Numbered from the stretch's first letter, positions 26,891-36,106 are shown. The stretch: DNA of 64,000 bases from Cerasicoccus arenae (GCF_014651635.1 NZ_BMXG01000002.1:124001-188000); one strand, 5' to 3'. The notes: generated by a model from the letters alone, not told the origin. Numbers and translations: made by a program.

Positions 26891-27628
26891 ATGTCAGAAC
26901 AACCCAAGAAAGTCGGGATGAATCTCGACGCTTTCAAAGCATCTCGCTCTGAGGATCGAAAGCTTTGCGAATTTCCTATACCCGTTCAAGAACTCTGCGA
27001 ACGCTACGAGGCACTCTTTACTGCTGCGGTTAACGATGTATTGCGTGAGATGCAACTGACGCATCAGACATTACCCAACAACATCCTCCCTTTGAAGGAT
27101 GAGATGAAAGTAGCTGGTCCGATTTTTACGATTAAGGGAGCCAAGAGCTTGTTGGTAAAAGACGAGATGAAGGAGCGGGCCAAGATGCTGGAATCAATTC
27201 CGCGGAACCATGTTGTGGTCTGGGACACCAGCGGGGATGACGAGTCGGCCCAGTGGGGGGAGGTGATGACGATGGCATCTAAGCGTCGCGGTTGTCGTGG
27301 TGCAATTGTGGATGGAGGTGTGCGGGACACCGACCGCGTTCTTCCTCAGGAGTTTCCGGTCTTTGTTAAATATCGTTCTTCTAATGGGATGCTCGGTCGT
27401 TTCCGCATATCCGGTTGGCAGGTTCCAGTTCGTATTGGAGAGGTTGATGTTTTTCCTGGCGATGTTGTCTTCGGCGATATTGATGGGGCGATTATTATTC
27501 CACGCGCAATTGCCTACGATGTGCTTATTCGGGCCGAGGAAATTGTCGCCAGCGAAAATGAACTGATTGAGTGGGTGAAGTCTGGTATGTCGACAGAAGA
27601 CATCGTCGCCAAAGGCGGCTACTTCTAA
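26891..27628 (+). CDS. RraA-like protein, possible oxo-acid aldolase
   Basis: 245 residues, starting 5 bases after the GH105 gene. It shows the RraA/HMG-aldolase signatures: GAIVDGGVRDTDRV (phosphate/oxalate-type binding Gly-Gly and Arg-Asp pair), SGWQVPV, PGDVVFGDIDGAIIIP, and a C-terminal helix. Proven homologues are class II pyruvate aldolases for 4-hydroxy-4-methyl-2-oxoglutarate, or the RNase E inhibitor. In sugar-acid operons such proteins are common, but their reaction is often unproven. Here an aldol cleavage or isomerisation of a keto-deoxy sugar acid is an inference from context. Confidence 0.75.
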   Translation: MSEQPKKVGMNLDAFKASRSEDRKLCEFPIPVQELCERYEALFTAAVNDVLREMQLTHQTLPNNILPLKDEMKVAGPIFTIKGAKSLLVKDEMKERAKMLESIPRNHVVVWDTSGDDESAQWGEVMTMASKRRGCRGAIVDGGVRDTDRVLPQEFPVFVKYRSSNGMLGRFRISGWQVPVRIGEVDVFPGDVVFGDIDGAIIIPRAIAYDVLIRAEEIVASENELIEWVKSGMSTEDIVAKGGYF

Positions 27629-27676
27629 GCCACACCGAAAATTTCTGATTATTAAAATTTAAAATTAACCATATTT

Positions 27677-28381
27677 ATGAAAGATCTAAAAAACAAAGTC
27701 GTTGTTATCACTGGTGCTTCCAGTGGCATTGGTAGTGCTGCCGCTCTGCAATTCGCTGAGCGTGGTTGCAAGGTTGCCCTTCTCTCGCGTGGCGTAGAGA
27801 AATTGAGCGCAGTAGCAGATTCGTTAAAAAATACCGATGCGGAAATACTTTGCATCCCGACTGACGTGACGGATGAGGCCTCGGTCAAAAATGGATTCGC
27901 CGAGATTCTTAAAGAATTTGGCCAGATTGATATCTTGGTTAACAACGCCGGCGTTGGTTTTGCAACGGACCTTTCGACCTGTTCGCTCGAAGATTTTCGC
28001 ACGATCATGGACACGAACATCACCGGTGTCTTTCTCTGTGCCCGTGCTGTTTTGCCTGGTATGAAGGCTCAGAAGCGAGGCCACATCGTCAATGTGTCCT
28101 CGGTGGTTGGCAAGGTCGCCAATCCAGGCGCTCCGCTTTATTGTGCCAGTAAGCACGGCCTCAACGGTTATAATTCTGGCCTTCAACAGCAAGTGGCTAA
28201 GGACGGTGTGCTCGTGTCTGCCGTGTCTCCATCGGCAGTTGATACTGCTTACTGGGATGGGCGTGAGGTCGATCGTAGCAAGTTCTTAAAGGCTGAAGAA
28301 GTTGCCGCCGCAATTCTCTTCGTTGTTTCTCAACCGGACGGCGTCCTGATCAAAGACATTGATCTGACAGCACAGCGGTAA
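27677..28381 (+). CDS. Short-chain dehydrogenase/reductase
   Basis: 234 residues of classical SDR type: the cofactor motif TGASSGIG (12-19), NNAG (89-92), the catalytic Tyr155 and Lys159 (YCASK) and an upstream Ser. Acidic residues after beta-2 are lacking and Arg38 is present, so NADP(H) preference is plausible. It sits between the RraA-like and heparinase-like genes, so a role in sugar-acid redox steps is likely; the substrate is unknown. An A+T-rich leader precedes it without a Shine-Dalgarno. Confidence 0.85.
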   Translation: MKDLKNKVVVITGASSGIGSAAALQFAERGCKVALLSRGVEKLSAVADSLKNTDAEILCIPTDVTDEASVKNGFAEILKEFGQIDILVNNAGVGFATDLSTCSLEDFRTIMDTNITGVFLCARAVLPGMKAQKRGHIVNVSSVVGKVANPGAPLYCASKHGLNGYNSGLQQQVAKDGVLVSAVSPSAVDTAYWDGREVDRSKFLKAEEVAAAILFVVSQPDGVLIKDIDLTAQR

Positions 28382-28395
28382 TCATGAATTTTTTG

Positions 28396-28426
28396 GGCTG
28401 ATGCTTAGCCCTGCAAGGCATCAGCC
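28396..28426 (+). promoter_or_regulatory. Hairpin with an alternative shorter stem before the heparinase-like gene
   Basis: GGCTGATGC pairs perfectly with GCATCAGCC (9 bp, 13-base loop). The bases GGGCT at 28395-28399 could instead pair with AGCCC at 28407-28411, so two structures exclude each other. No T-run follows. A processing site, attenuator-like element or operator are all possible. Confidence 0.5.
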
Positions 28427-28442
28427 AGCAGCTTTCTCATCT

Positions 28443-30506
28443 ATGAGTCTATTCCTTTCCATTGGCGAACATGAAGCTCTCACCGAGCTTCGAATACATG
28501 ATCCTGTGTCTGGAGGTTTATTCTGGGCTTTGCATGAACGGGTTTCCGAACGTGCGGCTGCACCCTTTGGCCATACGCCCGGAACGACAACGGAGTGGTG
28601 GCATCATTGCTCGGAGTATTTAACTGATGCAGCAATGTCGCTTGCACTCAAGGGCGACACATCGGTGAAGGCTTGGTTGCGTTCTGCGACCTTGGCGGTG
28701 GTGCGTTGTTCTCTTGACGAGTGGGTGGGTCCGTGGTTTCGGGATCATTCTTCGGAACCAAGGCAAGGGCATTTGGAAACAGCCCACCTTTCATGGGCCG
28801 TTGCGGTGGTGCTTGATTTGCAAGCGAACATTTTCTCCGAAGAGGAACAGGTTGAGATTCGTGAAGCGCTCAGGGAAAAAGGCATTGGACTTTGCTCTCG
28901 CTGGCTTGAGCGAAACTCTCAGTTTATGAATTGGCGCTGTGTTCTCACGGGCGGTGTGGCGGTGGCGGCTGCGGTGTTGGGCGATGAGTCTGGGATTGAG
29001 CAAGGAATCACCAACTATAAGCAGTGCGTGCAAATGTTCCAAGGTGACGGTAGCCATGGCGAGTCGTTGCAGTATGGAAACTACGCGGCTTATCCACTGA
29101 TGTTGACTTGGGAAGCGCTCGTTCGCGCAAGGCCCGCATTGGCTTCAGAGTTGCCGCTTGCTCCTATGGTGCATATGCCGTGTTGGCAGGCGACGAGTCT
29201 CTTTTACATGAAGCCACTATCCGGTTGGGGCGCTATGCCTATGGCGCGTTCCGCTAATTTCAATGACAGCGGGGCTATCTTTCGCCCATCGGCTGACTTG
29301 CTTCTTCACTGGTCAGCCCGTGGAAAAGAAGACTATCCTGAGGATGCGGGCTTGGCCCGTTGGCTCTTCGACAAGACCTATACACCCGTAGTCGATGACG
29401 GACATCACGACCGGGCTAGCTTTGGTTTTGTCAATGATTTCGGTTTTCTTTCCCTCTCCCTAATCGCTAGCGCGGCAGAAGCGCGTAGCCCGGAGGATGT
29501 CGGCTTACAGCTTACAGAGGGATTTAGTTGTGGCGATATGATTACGCGCGATGCTTGGGACGGGCGCACGATTCTTGCAGCGCATTCGGCCGGTGATCTG
29601 CTGAATGGCCTTGGCCATACGCATCAGGATTTGAATAGCTTTATCTTGGTTCATAACCGAGAACGCATGCTCGTTGATCCGGGGCATTCGTGCTATCGCA
29701 CACTTCTCCATACGCAGGTGGAAATGCGCACGAATACGCATAACACTTGTCAGTTTGAATTGGCATCCAGTGGAAAGCATATTGAGCAAAAATTTCATGC
29801 ACGCCGACGCATTAACCATGAGACAGGCGAAATCGATGATCCGATAGATCGGAGAGGAAAGCGTTTATTACTGGCTCGGCAGGGTGACGTGAGCGTGATG
29901 GCTGCCGATGTTGCCGCTGCTTATGGCGGCCCGATTCTCACTTACAGCCGGTTCTGGATCTCGTGTGGTACGCATGCGCTTTTTATTGTCGATGTGATTG
30001 AAGCCAACGAGCCGGTGAAGACAAAATGGAATTGGTTGCTCAACAATCGAGATGAAAAGCTTTCGTATAAACCATTTCCGCCCAACCGTTTGGTTGTTCG
30101 ACGTGGCACGGCAGGCATGAAGCTTTTTAACTTGAGCGGTGGCGTCATGCAGGGGCCTTTTCATGCACATGTTCATGACGCTTATCATCCGTTGCCGAAT
30201 CAACTTGGTGAAGGTGCATCAAACAGTGGCGTGCTGATGCATTTTTCTGAAACGGAATTCGCAGAAAAACGCACGAGTGTCCACGCAATCGCTCTGGATC
30301 ATTATGGCTCCATCGGTGGATGGCACATTCGCATAGAGTCCGACGTCGATGCTGTTATTGAGGGGCCAAAAGCTCGCGAAGTTTGGAAGCTAAACATTGC
30401 ATCGTGTGACCGCTTTGAGTTCGAGGAAACGGTTTCCGAACGCGCATTCATTTGTGAAAAAATAAACGATGATTGGCAGCTCACAACCGTGCGCAAATCA
30501 CTTTAA
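28443..30506 (+). CDS. Heparinase II/III-family cytoplasmic polysaccharide lyase
   Basis: 687 residues from the ATG at 28443; the ATG at 28401 falls inside a hairpin and adds only a Pro/Ala leader. An N-terminal alpha/alpha toroid-like half is followed by a beta-sandwich half with the family signature LGHTHQDLNSFIL (His392, His394) and THNTCQF. No signal peptide is present, as in intracellular oligo-lyases of this superfamily (PL15, PL17 and relatives). It probably breaks imported uronate-containing oligosaccharides by beta-elimination. The products would be substrates for the GH105 enzyme of the same operon. The exact PL family is not clear by eye. Confidence 0.8.
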   Translation: MSLFLSIGEHEALTELRIHDPVSGGLFWALHERVSERAAAPFGHTPGTTTEWWHHCSEYLTDAAMSLALKGDTSVKAWLRSATLAVVRCSLDEWVGPWFRDHSSEPRQGHLETAHLSWAVAVVLDLQANIFSEEEQVEIREALREKGIGLCSRWLERNSQFMNWRCVLTGGVAVAAAVLGDESGIEQGITNYKQCVQMFQGDGSHGESLQYGNYAAYPLMLTWEALVRARPALASELPLAPMVHMPCWQATSLFYMKPLSGWGAMPMARSANFNDSGAIFRPSADLLLHWSARGKEDYPEDAGLARWLFDKTYTPVVDDGHHDRASFGFVNDFGFLSLSLIASAAEARSPEDVGLQLTEGFSCGDMITRDAWDGRTILAAHSAGDLLNGLGHTHQDLNSFILVHNRERMLVDPGHSCYRTLLHTQVEMRTNTHNTCQFELASSGKHIEQKFHARRRINHETGEIDDPIDRRGKRLLLARQGDVSVMAADVAAAYGGPILTYSRFWISCGTHALFIVDVIEANEPVKTKWNWLLNNRDEKLSYKPFPPNRLVVRRGTAGMKLFNLSGGVMQGPFHAHVHDAYHPLPNQLGEGASNSGVLMHFSETEFAEKRTSVHAIALDHYGSIGGWHIRIESDVDAVIEGPKAREVWKLNIASCDRFEFEETVSERAFICEKINDDWQLTTVRKSL

Positions 30507-30525
30507 AACGAACCAATAATTACTT

Positions 30526-31542
30526 ATGATCGCATCCTATTACGAGGGAAATAAAACGTTTAGCGTTAAATCAGCTATACAAGTGGCACCAGGACCGGGT
30601 GAGGTTCGCCTTGACGTTGCCTACTGCGGCATTTGCGGCACCGACATTCATATCTTTCACGGCGCAATGGATAAACGCGTTGATATGCCTCAGACGATCG
30701 GACACGAAGCTTCAGCTACCGTGGCTGAAATCGGAGAAGGCGTGACTGGGCTAGCGATCGGTGACTCTGTTGTCGTGCGCCCACTTGATAACCGTGGTGA
30801 AACTACTGCTGACCGTGGAATTAGTCATATTTGCAAGGATCTAAAGTTCATCGGAATCGATGCGCCGGGAGCCTTTCAAAACTCTTGGACTGTGCCAGCG
30901 TTTACTTTGCATAAATTGCCAGCCAACACGGATATGAAAACGGCTGCCTTAGCGGAACCACTGGCCGTGGCTTGCCACGATGTGCGTCTGGGCGAAGTCA
31001 AGCAAGACGAGCTAGCGGTTGTGTTGGGAGGGGGGCCAATAGGCTTACTGGTTGCATTAGTTTCGCAGGCTGTAGGTGCTCGTGTCATATTGTCCGAACT
31101 CAATCCTTTTCGTTTGGAATTTGCTCGTAGCCTGGGCATTGAAACCGTTGACCCGCGCGAGGTTGATCTCGTCAAGCTTTGTCAGGAACGTAGCGGCGGT
31201 AGTGGTGCGGATATCGTTTTCGAAGTTTCCGGTGCGAAGCCAGCGGCGCTTTCGATGACTGATCTGCTTGCGATTCGTGGCCGCATCGTGGTTGTGGCTA
31301 TTTATCCTCAACCGACTGAAATCAATCTGTTTCAATTCTTCTGGAAGGAATTGCAGATGAAGGGTGCTCGCGTTTATGAACCCGAAGATTACGAGAAAGC
31401 GGTCCAGCTTGTTGCTTCAGGAGCGCTGCCACTCGACAGGATGATCACGCACGTAGAAACGCTGGAAAATATACAGCAAGCGTTCGACCAACTCGAACAT
31501 GCAGGCAATGCGGTCAAGGTTCTGATTGATTGCCGCGGTTAA
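30526..31542 (+). CDS. Medium-chain (zinc-type) dehydrogenase lacking the structural zinc site
   Basis: 338 residues. A GroES-like N-terminal domain carries the catalytic zinc ligands C37 (CGICGTD) and H60-E61 (GHE). The Rossmann domain has VVLGGGPIGLLVA (about residues 166-178). The four-cysteine lobe that usually binds a structural zinc (C-x2-C-x2-C-x7-C) is replaced by a segment with one Cys (DNRGETTADRGISHICKD). Relatives in sugar-acid operons oxidise alditols or aldonates (L-idonate, L-gulonate and galactonate types). It ends 16 bases before the kduD start. Confidence 0.85.
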   Translation: MIASYYEGNKTFSVKSAIQVAPGPGEVRLDVAYCGICGTDIHIFHGAMDKRVDMPQTIGHEASATVAEIGEGVTGLAIGDSVVVRPLDNRGETTADRGISHICKDLKFIGIDAPGAFQNSWTVPAFTLHKLPANTDMKTAALAEPLAVACHDVRLGEVKQDELAVVLGGGPIGLLVALVSQAVGARVILSELNPFRLEFARSLGIETVDPREVDLVKLCQERSGGSGADIVFEVSGAKPAALSMTDLLAIRGRIVVVAIYPQPTEINLFQFFWKELQMKGARVYEPEDYEKAVQLVASGALPLDRMITHVETLENIQQAFDQLEHAGNAVKVLIDCRG

Positions 31543-31558
31543 CTTTATCGATGACATA

Positions 31559-32329
31559 ATGAACACAAGAAACCTCTTTGACTTAACTGGGAAAATTGCA
31601 CTGGTCACTGGCTGTAAGCGTGGCATTGGCAAGGCAATGGCCCTTGCGCTGGCCGAAGCTGGTGCCGACATCATTGGCGTAAGCGCAACGCTCGAACCGG
31701 AGGACAGTGCGATCGAAAAGGAAGTCACTGCGCTCGGCCGAGCGTTTAATGCCTATACCGCAGACTTTTCCAATCGCGGATCGCTTTACGCGTTCGTCAA
31801 CGCAGTGAAGGCTAAGCATCCGAAAATCGATATCTTAGTAAATAATGCAGGCACGATTTTGCGTAAGCCTGCTGCCGATCACACTGACGAATATTGGGAC
31901 AAAGTTATCGAAACGAACTTGAGTGCACAGTTTATTCTCAGTCGTGAATTCGGGCGAGACATGATCGAACGTGGTTCAGGAAAAATCATTTTTACGGCTT
32001 CGTTGCTCACGTTTCAGGGCGGTATTACTGTGCCTGGATACGCCGCAAGTAAGGGCGGGGTAGGACAATTGACCAAAGCACTCGCCAACGAATGGTCAGG
32101 CAAGGGTGTAAACGTCAATGCGATCGCTCCCGGATACATTGCCACGGATAACACGCAAGCATTGCAGGATGACCCAGAGCGCAGTGCTCAAATCCTAGCC
32201 CGGATTCCTTCTGGTCGATGGGGAAGCCCAGAGGACTTTAAAGGTCCAGTTGTGTTCCTTGCTTCCGATGCTTCCAACTATGTCGACGGAACAGTGCTCT
32301 TGGTTGATGGTGGATGGATGGGGCGTTAG
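31559..32329 (+). CDS. kduD: 2-Dehydro-3-deoxy-D-gluconate 5-dehydrogenase
   Basis: 256 residues from the ATG at 31559. An upstream in-frame ATG (31526) would overlap the previous gene. Similarity to KduD is strong along the chain: LFDLTGKIALVTGCKRGIG at the start, LVNNAGTI, a FQGGITVPGYAASKGG block with Tyr161/Lys165, VNAIAPGYIATDNTQ, RIPSGRWG, PVVFLASDAS and a C-terminal DGGWMGR. KduD reduces 2,5-diketo-3-deoxygluconate to 2-keto-3-deoxygluconate in the cytoplasm after unsaturated-uronate hydrolysis. The isomerase that normally supplies its substrate (KduI) is not in the operon. Confidence 0.92.
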   Translation: MNTRNLFDLTGKIALVTGCKRGIGKAMALALAEAGADIIGVSATLEPEDSAIEKEVTALGRAFNAYTADFSNRGSLYAFVNAVKAKHPKIDILVNNAGTILRKPAADHTDEYWDKVIETNLSAQFILSREFGRDMIERGSGKIIFTASLLTFQGGITVPGYAASKGGVGQLTKALANEWSGKGVNVNAIAPGYIATDNTQALQDDPERSAQILARIPSGRWGSPEDFKGPVVFLASDASNYVDGTVLLVDGGWMGR

Positions 32330-32456
32330 CGCGCTCTAGCTGCTGTTTTGCCTCGTGTTGGGCGGGCCATAAAAAATACAGTGTGCACGGGTAAAATTGT
32401 TTGGCGGTTTTTTCCTTTCGAAGTTAATATCTTGGTCTGATAATCGGATAATAATC

Positions 32457-33815
32457 ATGAAACCTTTGAACATTGTTTACTTGCACGCACATGATGCCGG
32501 AACGTATATCCAGCCATACGGCTATGCTGTTGAAACGCCGCACATGCAGCAGTTCGCCGAACAAGGGATGCTATTCAGGAAGGCGTTTAGTGTTAACCCA
32601 ACTTGCTCTCCCAGTCGTGCTTGTCTGTTGACCGGACAGGCGGCACACAACAATGGCATGCTTGGGTTGGCGCATCGTGGTGGGCGTCTGAACAATTACG
32701 AGGACACATTGATTCATTTCTTGAAAGGACATGGACTGCATACTGCGCTAAGCGGTATCCAACACATTGCACACGAACCCTACGCGCCTGTAGAGATCAT
32801 CGGTTACGACGAGATTTTAGACCAAGCGGTGGCGGATGATGCCGGCGGAACACGGCGTCGCTACGTGGAAGGCTCTGAAGGCGTTACAGCTGCAGCTGAG
32901 GATTTCTTGGCGCGAAATCATGATAAGCCCTTCTTTCTTGATGTGGGATACTTCCCTCCGCATCGTATTGGTGAGGGCGATTTCCCTTCGGATTTTGATG
33001 TGCCCAACCCGGCTTATGTTCGTCCGCCAGCTCATCTTCCTGATACTGAAGAGACGCGTCAGGACTTTGCCAACTATATGGCGAGCGTTAAAACGTTCGA
33101 TTCATATGCTGGGCGTGTACTCGAAGCGATTGATCGCAACGGTTTGGCGGAAAATACTTTGGTCATTGCCACGACAGACCATGGTATCGCGTTCCCTGGG
33201 ATGAAATGTCGCCTGACCGATCATGGCCTGAATGTGATGCTAATGCTACGTGGCCCTGGTGGATTTGAGGGCGGGAAAATCACCGACGAGATGGTTTCTC
33301 ACTTGGATATTTTTCCCACGATTTGCGATGTGCTTGGCTTGCCCATGCCTGACCGGTTGGAAGGACAATCTCTGAAGGTCTTGGCAGAGAACCCGCATGA
33401 CTCTTTGCATGATTGCGTATTTGCCGAGGTCAATGTCCACGCGGCCTATGAGCCGATGCGCGCCGTACGCACGAAGCGTTGGAAATATATCCGTCATCTA
33501 CATCCAATGGACCACGTTATTTTGCCGAATGTGGACAACGGACTTAGCAAGGGCTATCTCTGTGACCATGATTGGGCGAGTCGGCCACCGGCTACCGAGG
33601 AACTCTATGATCTACTTTTCGATCCCACGGAGGCATGCAATTTAGCCAGCCAGACTGAATGCGCTGCCGTGCTGGATGAACTCCGAGCAAAGCTGGATAC
33701 TTGGATGCTTGAGACCGATGATCCACTGCTGAAAGGGCAGCTTGATTTGCCGGATTGGGTCGTGACCCCTGCAGAGGCCTACTCACCCTCGGGTGGGCCG
33801 CGTCCAGTGAGTTAA
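32457..33815 (+). CDS. Type I sulfatase, predicted cytoplasmic
   Basis: 452 residues from the ATG at 32457; the 20-residue upstream extension looks non-coding. The sulfatase signature CSPSRACLLTG places Cys50 for conversion to formylglycine. The N-terminal metal site reads HAHDAG rather than the common DD pair, a form known in one sulfatase subgroup. TTDHGIAFPG and KRWKYIRH are further family motifs. There is no signal peptide, which is unusual among bacterial sulfatases and suggests desulfation after uptake. No formylglycine-generating enzyme is in the window. It is the last gene of the operon, so the polysaccharide is probably sulfated. Confidence 0.88.
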   Translation: MKPLNIVYLHAHDAGTYIQPYGYAVETPHMQQFAEQGMLFRKAFSVNPTCSPSRACLLTGQAAHNNGMLGLAHRGGRLNNYEDTLIHFLKGHGLHTALSGIQHIAHEPYAPVEIIGYDEILDQAVADDAGGTRRRYVEGSEGVTAAAEDFLARNHDKPFFLDVGYFPPHRIGEGDFPSDFDVPNPAYVRPPAHLPDTEETRQDFANYMASVKTFDSYAGRVLEAIDRNGLAENTLVIATTDHGIAFPGMKCRLTDHGLNVMLMLRGPGGFEGGKITDEMVSHLDIFPTICDVLGLPMPDRLEGQSLKVLAENPHDSLHDCVFAEVNVHAAYEPMRAVRTKRWKYIRHLHPMDHVILPNVDNGLSKGYLCDHDWASRPPATEELYDLLFDPTEACNLASQTECAAVLDELRAKLDTWMLETDDPLLKGQLDLPDWVVTPAEAYSPSGGPRPVS

Positions 33816-33825
33816 TTGCATTTGG

Positions 33826-33860
33826 CCTCCCCGTTTGATCGGGACGTCTTTTCGGGGAGG
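33826..33860 (+). terminator. Hairpin after the sulfatase gene
   Basis: CCTCCCCG pairs with CGGGGAGG (8 bp). The loop itself contains GACGTC and a T-run. The hairpin begins 10 bases after the sulfatase stop and adjoins the aldolase terminator, forming a double termination zone between convergent genes. Confidence 0.5.
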
Positions 33861-33863
33861 AGC

Positions 33864-33895
33864 AAAAAAACCGCCGACTCTTGTGGAGCCGGCGG
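33864..33895 (-). terminator. Rho-independent terminator of the class I aldolase gene
   Basis: On the minus strand a 10-position stem (CCGCCGGCTC against GAGTCGGCGG, one mismatch) is followed by seven T. It lies 46 bases after the aldolase stop and is the clearest factor-independent terminator in this part of the window. Confidence 0.85.
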
Positions 33896-33941
33896 CAAAC
33901 GTCTCGTTTGATCGAAACGTGAAATGATGTCTGAATCGCAG

Positions 33942-35009
33942 TTAGGCGATGGTAACGTCCTTACAGAGATAGACGTCTTGAATCGTGCGGAGGAGCTTGG
34001 CACCTTCGTCGATTGGACGTTGGAATGCCTTACGACCGGAGATGAGTCCTGCACCGCCTGCGCGCTTGTTGATAACGGCAGTCTTGACGGCGTCACCGAA
34101 GTCGTTTGCACCCGAAGCGCCACCGGAATTGATCAGAGGCTGGCGGCCCATGTAGCAATTCGCGATCTGATAACGGGTTAGGTCGATTGGATTCTCGCTG
34201 GTTAGTTCCGTGTAAACGCGTTCGTCGATCTTGCCGTAGCTGGAGGAGCCCATGTTGAGCGCCTTGTAACCGCCGTTGTTCTCAGGAAGCTTCTGCTTGA
34301 TGATGTCGGCTTCGATGGTGACGCCCAAGTGGTTGGCCTGGCCGGTGAGGTCAGCTGATACGTGGTAATCAACGCCGTCCTTTTTGAACGCATCGTTACG
34401 GGTATAGCACCAGAGGATGGTTGCCATGCCGAGTTCGTGTGCGCGGTAGAATGCTTCGGCAACTTCGATGATTTGGCGATTCGCTTCTTGTGAGCCGAAG
34501 TAGATTGTCGCGCCAATAGCGGCTGCGCCCATGTCGAAAGCCTGATCAACCGAGCCGAACATGATCTGGTCCGGATGGTTTGGATAGGACATCAACTGGT
34601 TGTGGTTCACCTTTACGATAAAGGGAATCTTGTGGGCATACTTGCGTGAGCAGCTACCGAGCACGCCATAAGTCGATGCGACGGCATTGCAACCGCCTTC
34701 GATAGCGAGCTTAATGATGTTTTCGCTGTCGAAGTAGTCGGGATTCTTCGCAAAGGATGCGCCAGCGCTGTGTTCGATGCCTTGGTCAACCGGGAGGATG
34801 CTCACGTAGCCTGTGCCTGCGAGGCGGCCAGTATTGAGAATCCAGTTCAGGTTGTTAAGGACGCGCTGATTGCGATCCGTTTGCGCGAAAATGCGGTCCA
34901 CGAAGTCACCACCGGGAAGGTGCAGGCGATCCTTGGAGATCGTTTTACACTCGTGAGAGAGCAGTGCGTCGGCCTCGTCGCCGAGGTATTCCTGAATCTT
35001 GTCGATCAT
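33942..35009 (-). CDS. fbaB: Class I fructose-bisphosphate aldolase (DhnA/FbaB type)
   Basis: 355 residues, close to the length of E. coli FbaB. Cytoplasmic glycolysis/gluconeogenesis enzyme that forms a Schiff base with its substrate. Family blocks include [20 protein letters not shown], a [13 protein letters not shown] stretch, [22 protein letters not shown] and SGGASG near the phosphate site. The gene stands alone between a promoter-like sequence (35066-35094) and a strong terminator, so it is probably monocistronic. Confidence 0.92.
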   Translation of the reverse strand: MIDKIQEYLGDEADALLSHECKTISKDRLHLPGGDFVDRIFAQTDRNQRVLNNLNWILNTGRLAGTGYVSILPVDQGIEHSAGASFAKNPDYFDSENIIKLAIEGGCNAVASTYGVLGSCSRKYAHKIPFIVKVNHNQLMSYPNHPDQIMFGSVDQAFDMGAAAIGATIYFGSQEANRQIIEVAEAFYRAHELGMATILWCYTRNDAFKKDGVDYHVSADLTGQANHLGVTIEADIIKQKLPENNGGYKALNMGSSSYGKIDERVYTELTSENPIDLTRYQIANCYMGRQPLINSGGASGANDFGDAVKTAVINKRAGGAGLISGRKAFQRPIDEGAKLLRTIQDVYLCKDVTIA

Positions 35010-35065
35010 GTTGTCAGTATTTAGTGGTTGTCGGTTGGAAAAGGTAAGGGAATTAAAGGCTTCAA

Positions 35066-35094
35066 AATTTAACTGGCGAGCAAAAAGACGTCAA
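35066..35094 (-). promoter_or_regulatory. Putative sigma-70 promoter of the aldolase gene
   Basis: On the minus strand TTGACG (35094-35089) and TAAATT (35071-35066) are 17 bases apart, about 57 bases before the ATG. This is the best promoter-like match noticed by eye in the window. Confidence 0.55.
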
Positions 35095-35251
35095 GAAGTT
35101 TTGCTAATTATAATCTATCTTAATATTAAATAATCTGAGGGCTGGGTTGTCATTCGTAAAGAACAAGAAGTTTTGAATTGGTTCTCCCCGTGATTTTCGC
35201 GACCTTCTATTCTGAGTTGCGTTTTGTATCGGTTCGCTTCGTTTTTGAGTT

Positions 35252-36106
35252 GTGATTAAGACCATCCAGCCCCGCCTACTGTCCTTCGACATCGAATGGA
35301 CGCCTGATCCCATGGCCGCTGAGGCCCTTTACGGGGTAGAGGACAATCCGCCATACAGCATTCCAGATGCCTATCGCCGCATGTGGAAGGAAGCTGGTGC
35401 CACGCCGGAATACCCGCGCCCTTGGGTCAAGACCATGCTTTGCCGCATTGTCACGATCGCAGGCATTTTCCGTGAAGTCGGGACTGACGGCGTCCCGTCG
35501 CTCAAGCTCGTTTCTCTGCCCAGTGACCCGCACGACCCTGAAAAATGCCGGGAACGCGTTATTTTGGAGGCATTCTTAAAAGGCATTGGTCGGAGTAAAC
35601 CACAGCTCGTAGGCTTTAATTCTGGCAATGCCGACGTGCCGATCCTCGCGCAGCGTGCGGTGGTTAATGGTCTTCCGGGCTTTGGTTTCGGCGAGCGGCC
35701 GGATAAGCCTTGGGAAGGCGCGGACTACTTCTCCACCGCGAGTGATTTCCACGTCGACCTCCAACAGACGCTAGGTCGTGGCCAGAACACCCCCCGCCTG
35801 CACGAGGCTGCAACAATCTGTGGGATTCCGGGCAAGGTGGATGTCTCCGGCGACAACGTCTGGGCGCTCATTGAGCTGGGCAAGGTCAAGCAGGTCGTGG
35901 ACTACAACGAATTTGACGCCTTCACCACGCATTTGCTCTGGGCGCGCATGGCCCACTTCAGCGGGCTCCTGTCCACGCCCGATTACGAGCGCGAGCAGAA
36001 GCTAGTCCGCGAACTACTTGATAAAGAAATCGCCGGGGGCAAAGATCACCTGCTGCGCTACATAGCCGAATGGGATCGCCTGCGCGCGATTACGGCAAAA
36101 TATTAA
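35252..36106 (+). CDS. PolB-like 3'-5' exonuclease
   Basis: 284 residues from a GTG start. The exonuclease motifs are those of the predicted 'PolB-like 3'-5' exonuclease' family: ExoI FDIEW near the N-terminus, ExoII LVGFNSGNADVPIL and ExoIII YNEFDAFTTHLL. There is no polymerase domain. Such stand-alone proteins are thought to trim DNA or RNA 3' ends; their cell role is not well known. The gene is not obviously in an operon. Confidence 0.82.
   Translation: MIKTIQPRLLSFDIEWTPDPMAAEALYGVEDNPPYSIPDAYRRMWKEAGATPEYPRPWVKTMLCRIVTIAGIFREVGTDGVPSLKLVSLPSDPHDPEKCRERVILEAFLKGIGRSKPQLVGFNSGNADVPILAQRAVVNGLPGFGFGERPDKPWEGADYFSTASDFHVDLQQTLGRGQNTPRLHEAATICGIPGKVDVSGDNVWALIELGKVKQVVDYNEFDAFTTHLLWARMAHFSGLLSTPDYEREQKLVRELLDKEIAGGKDHLLRYIAEWDRLRAITAKY

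Noticed and set aside
28401-28442. Upstream start of the heparinase-like gene at 28401
   Set aside because: The ATG lies inside a perfect hairpin, and the added 14 residues look non-coding; 28443 was preferred.
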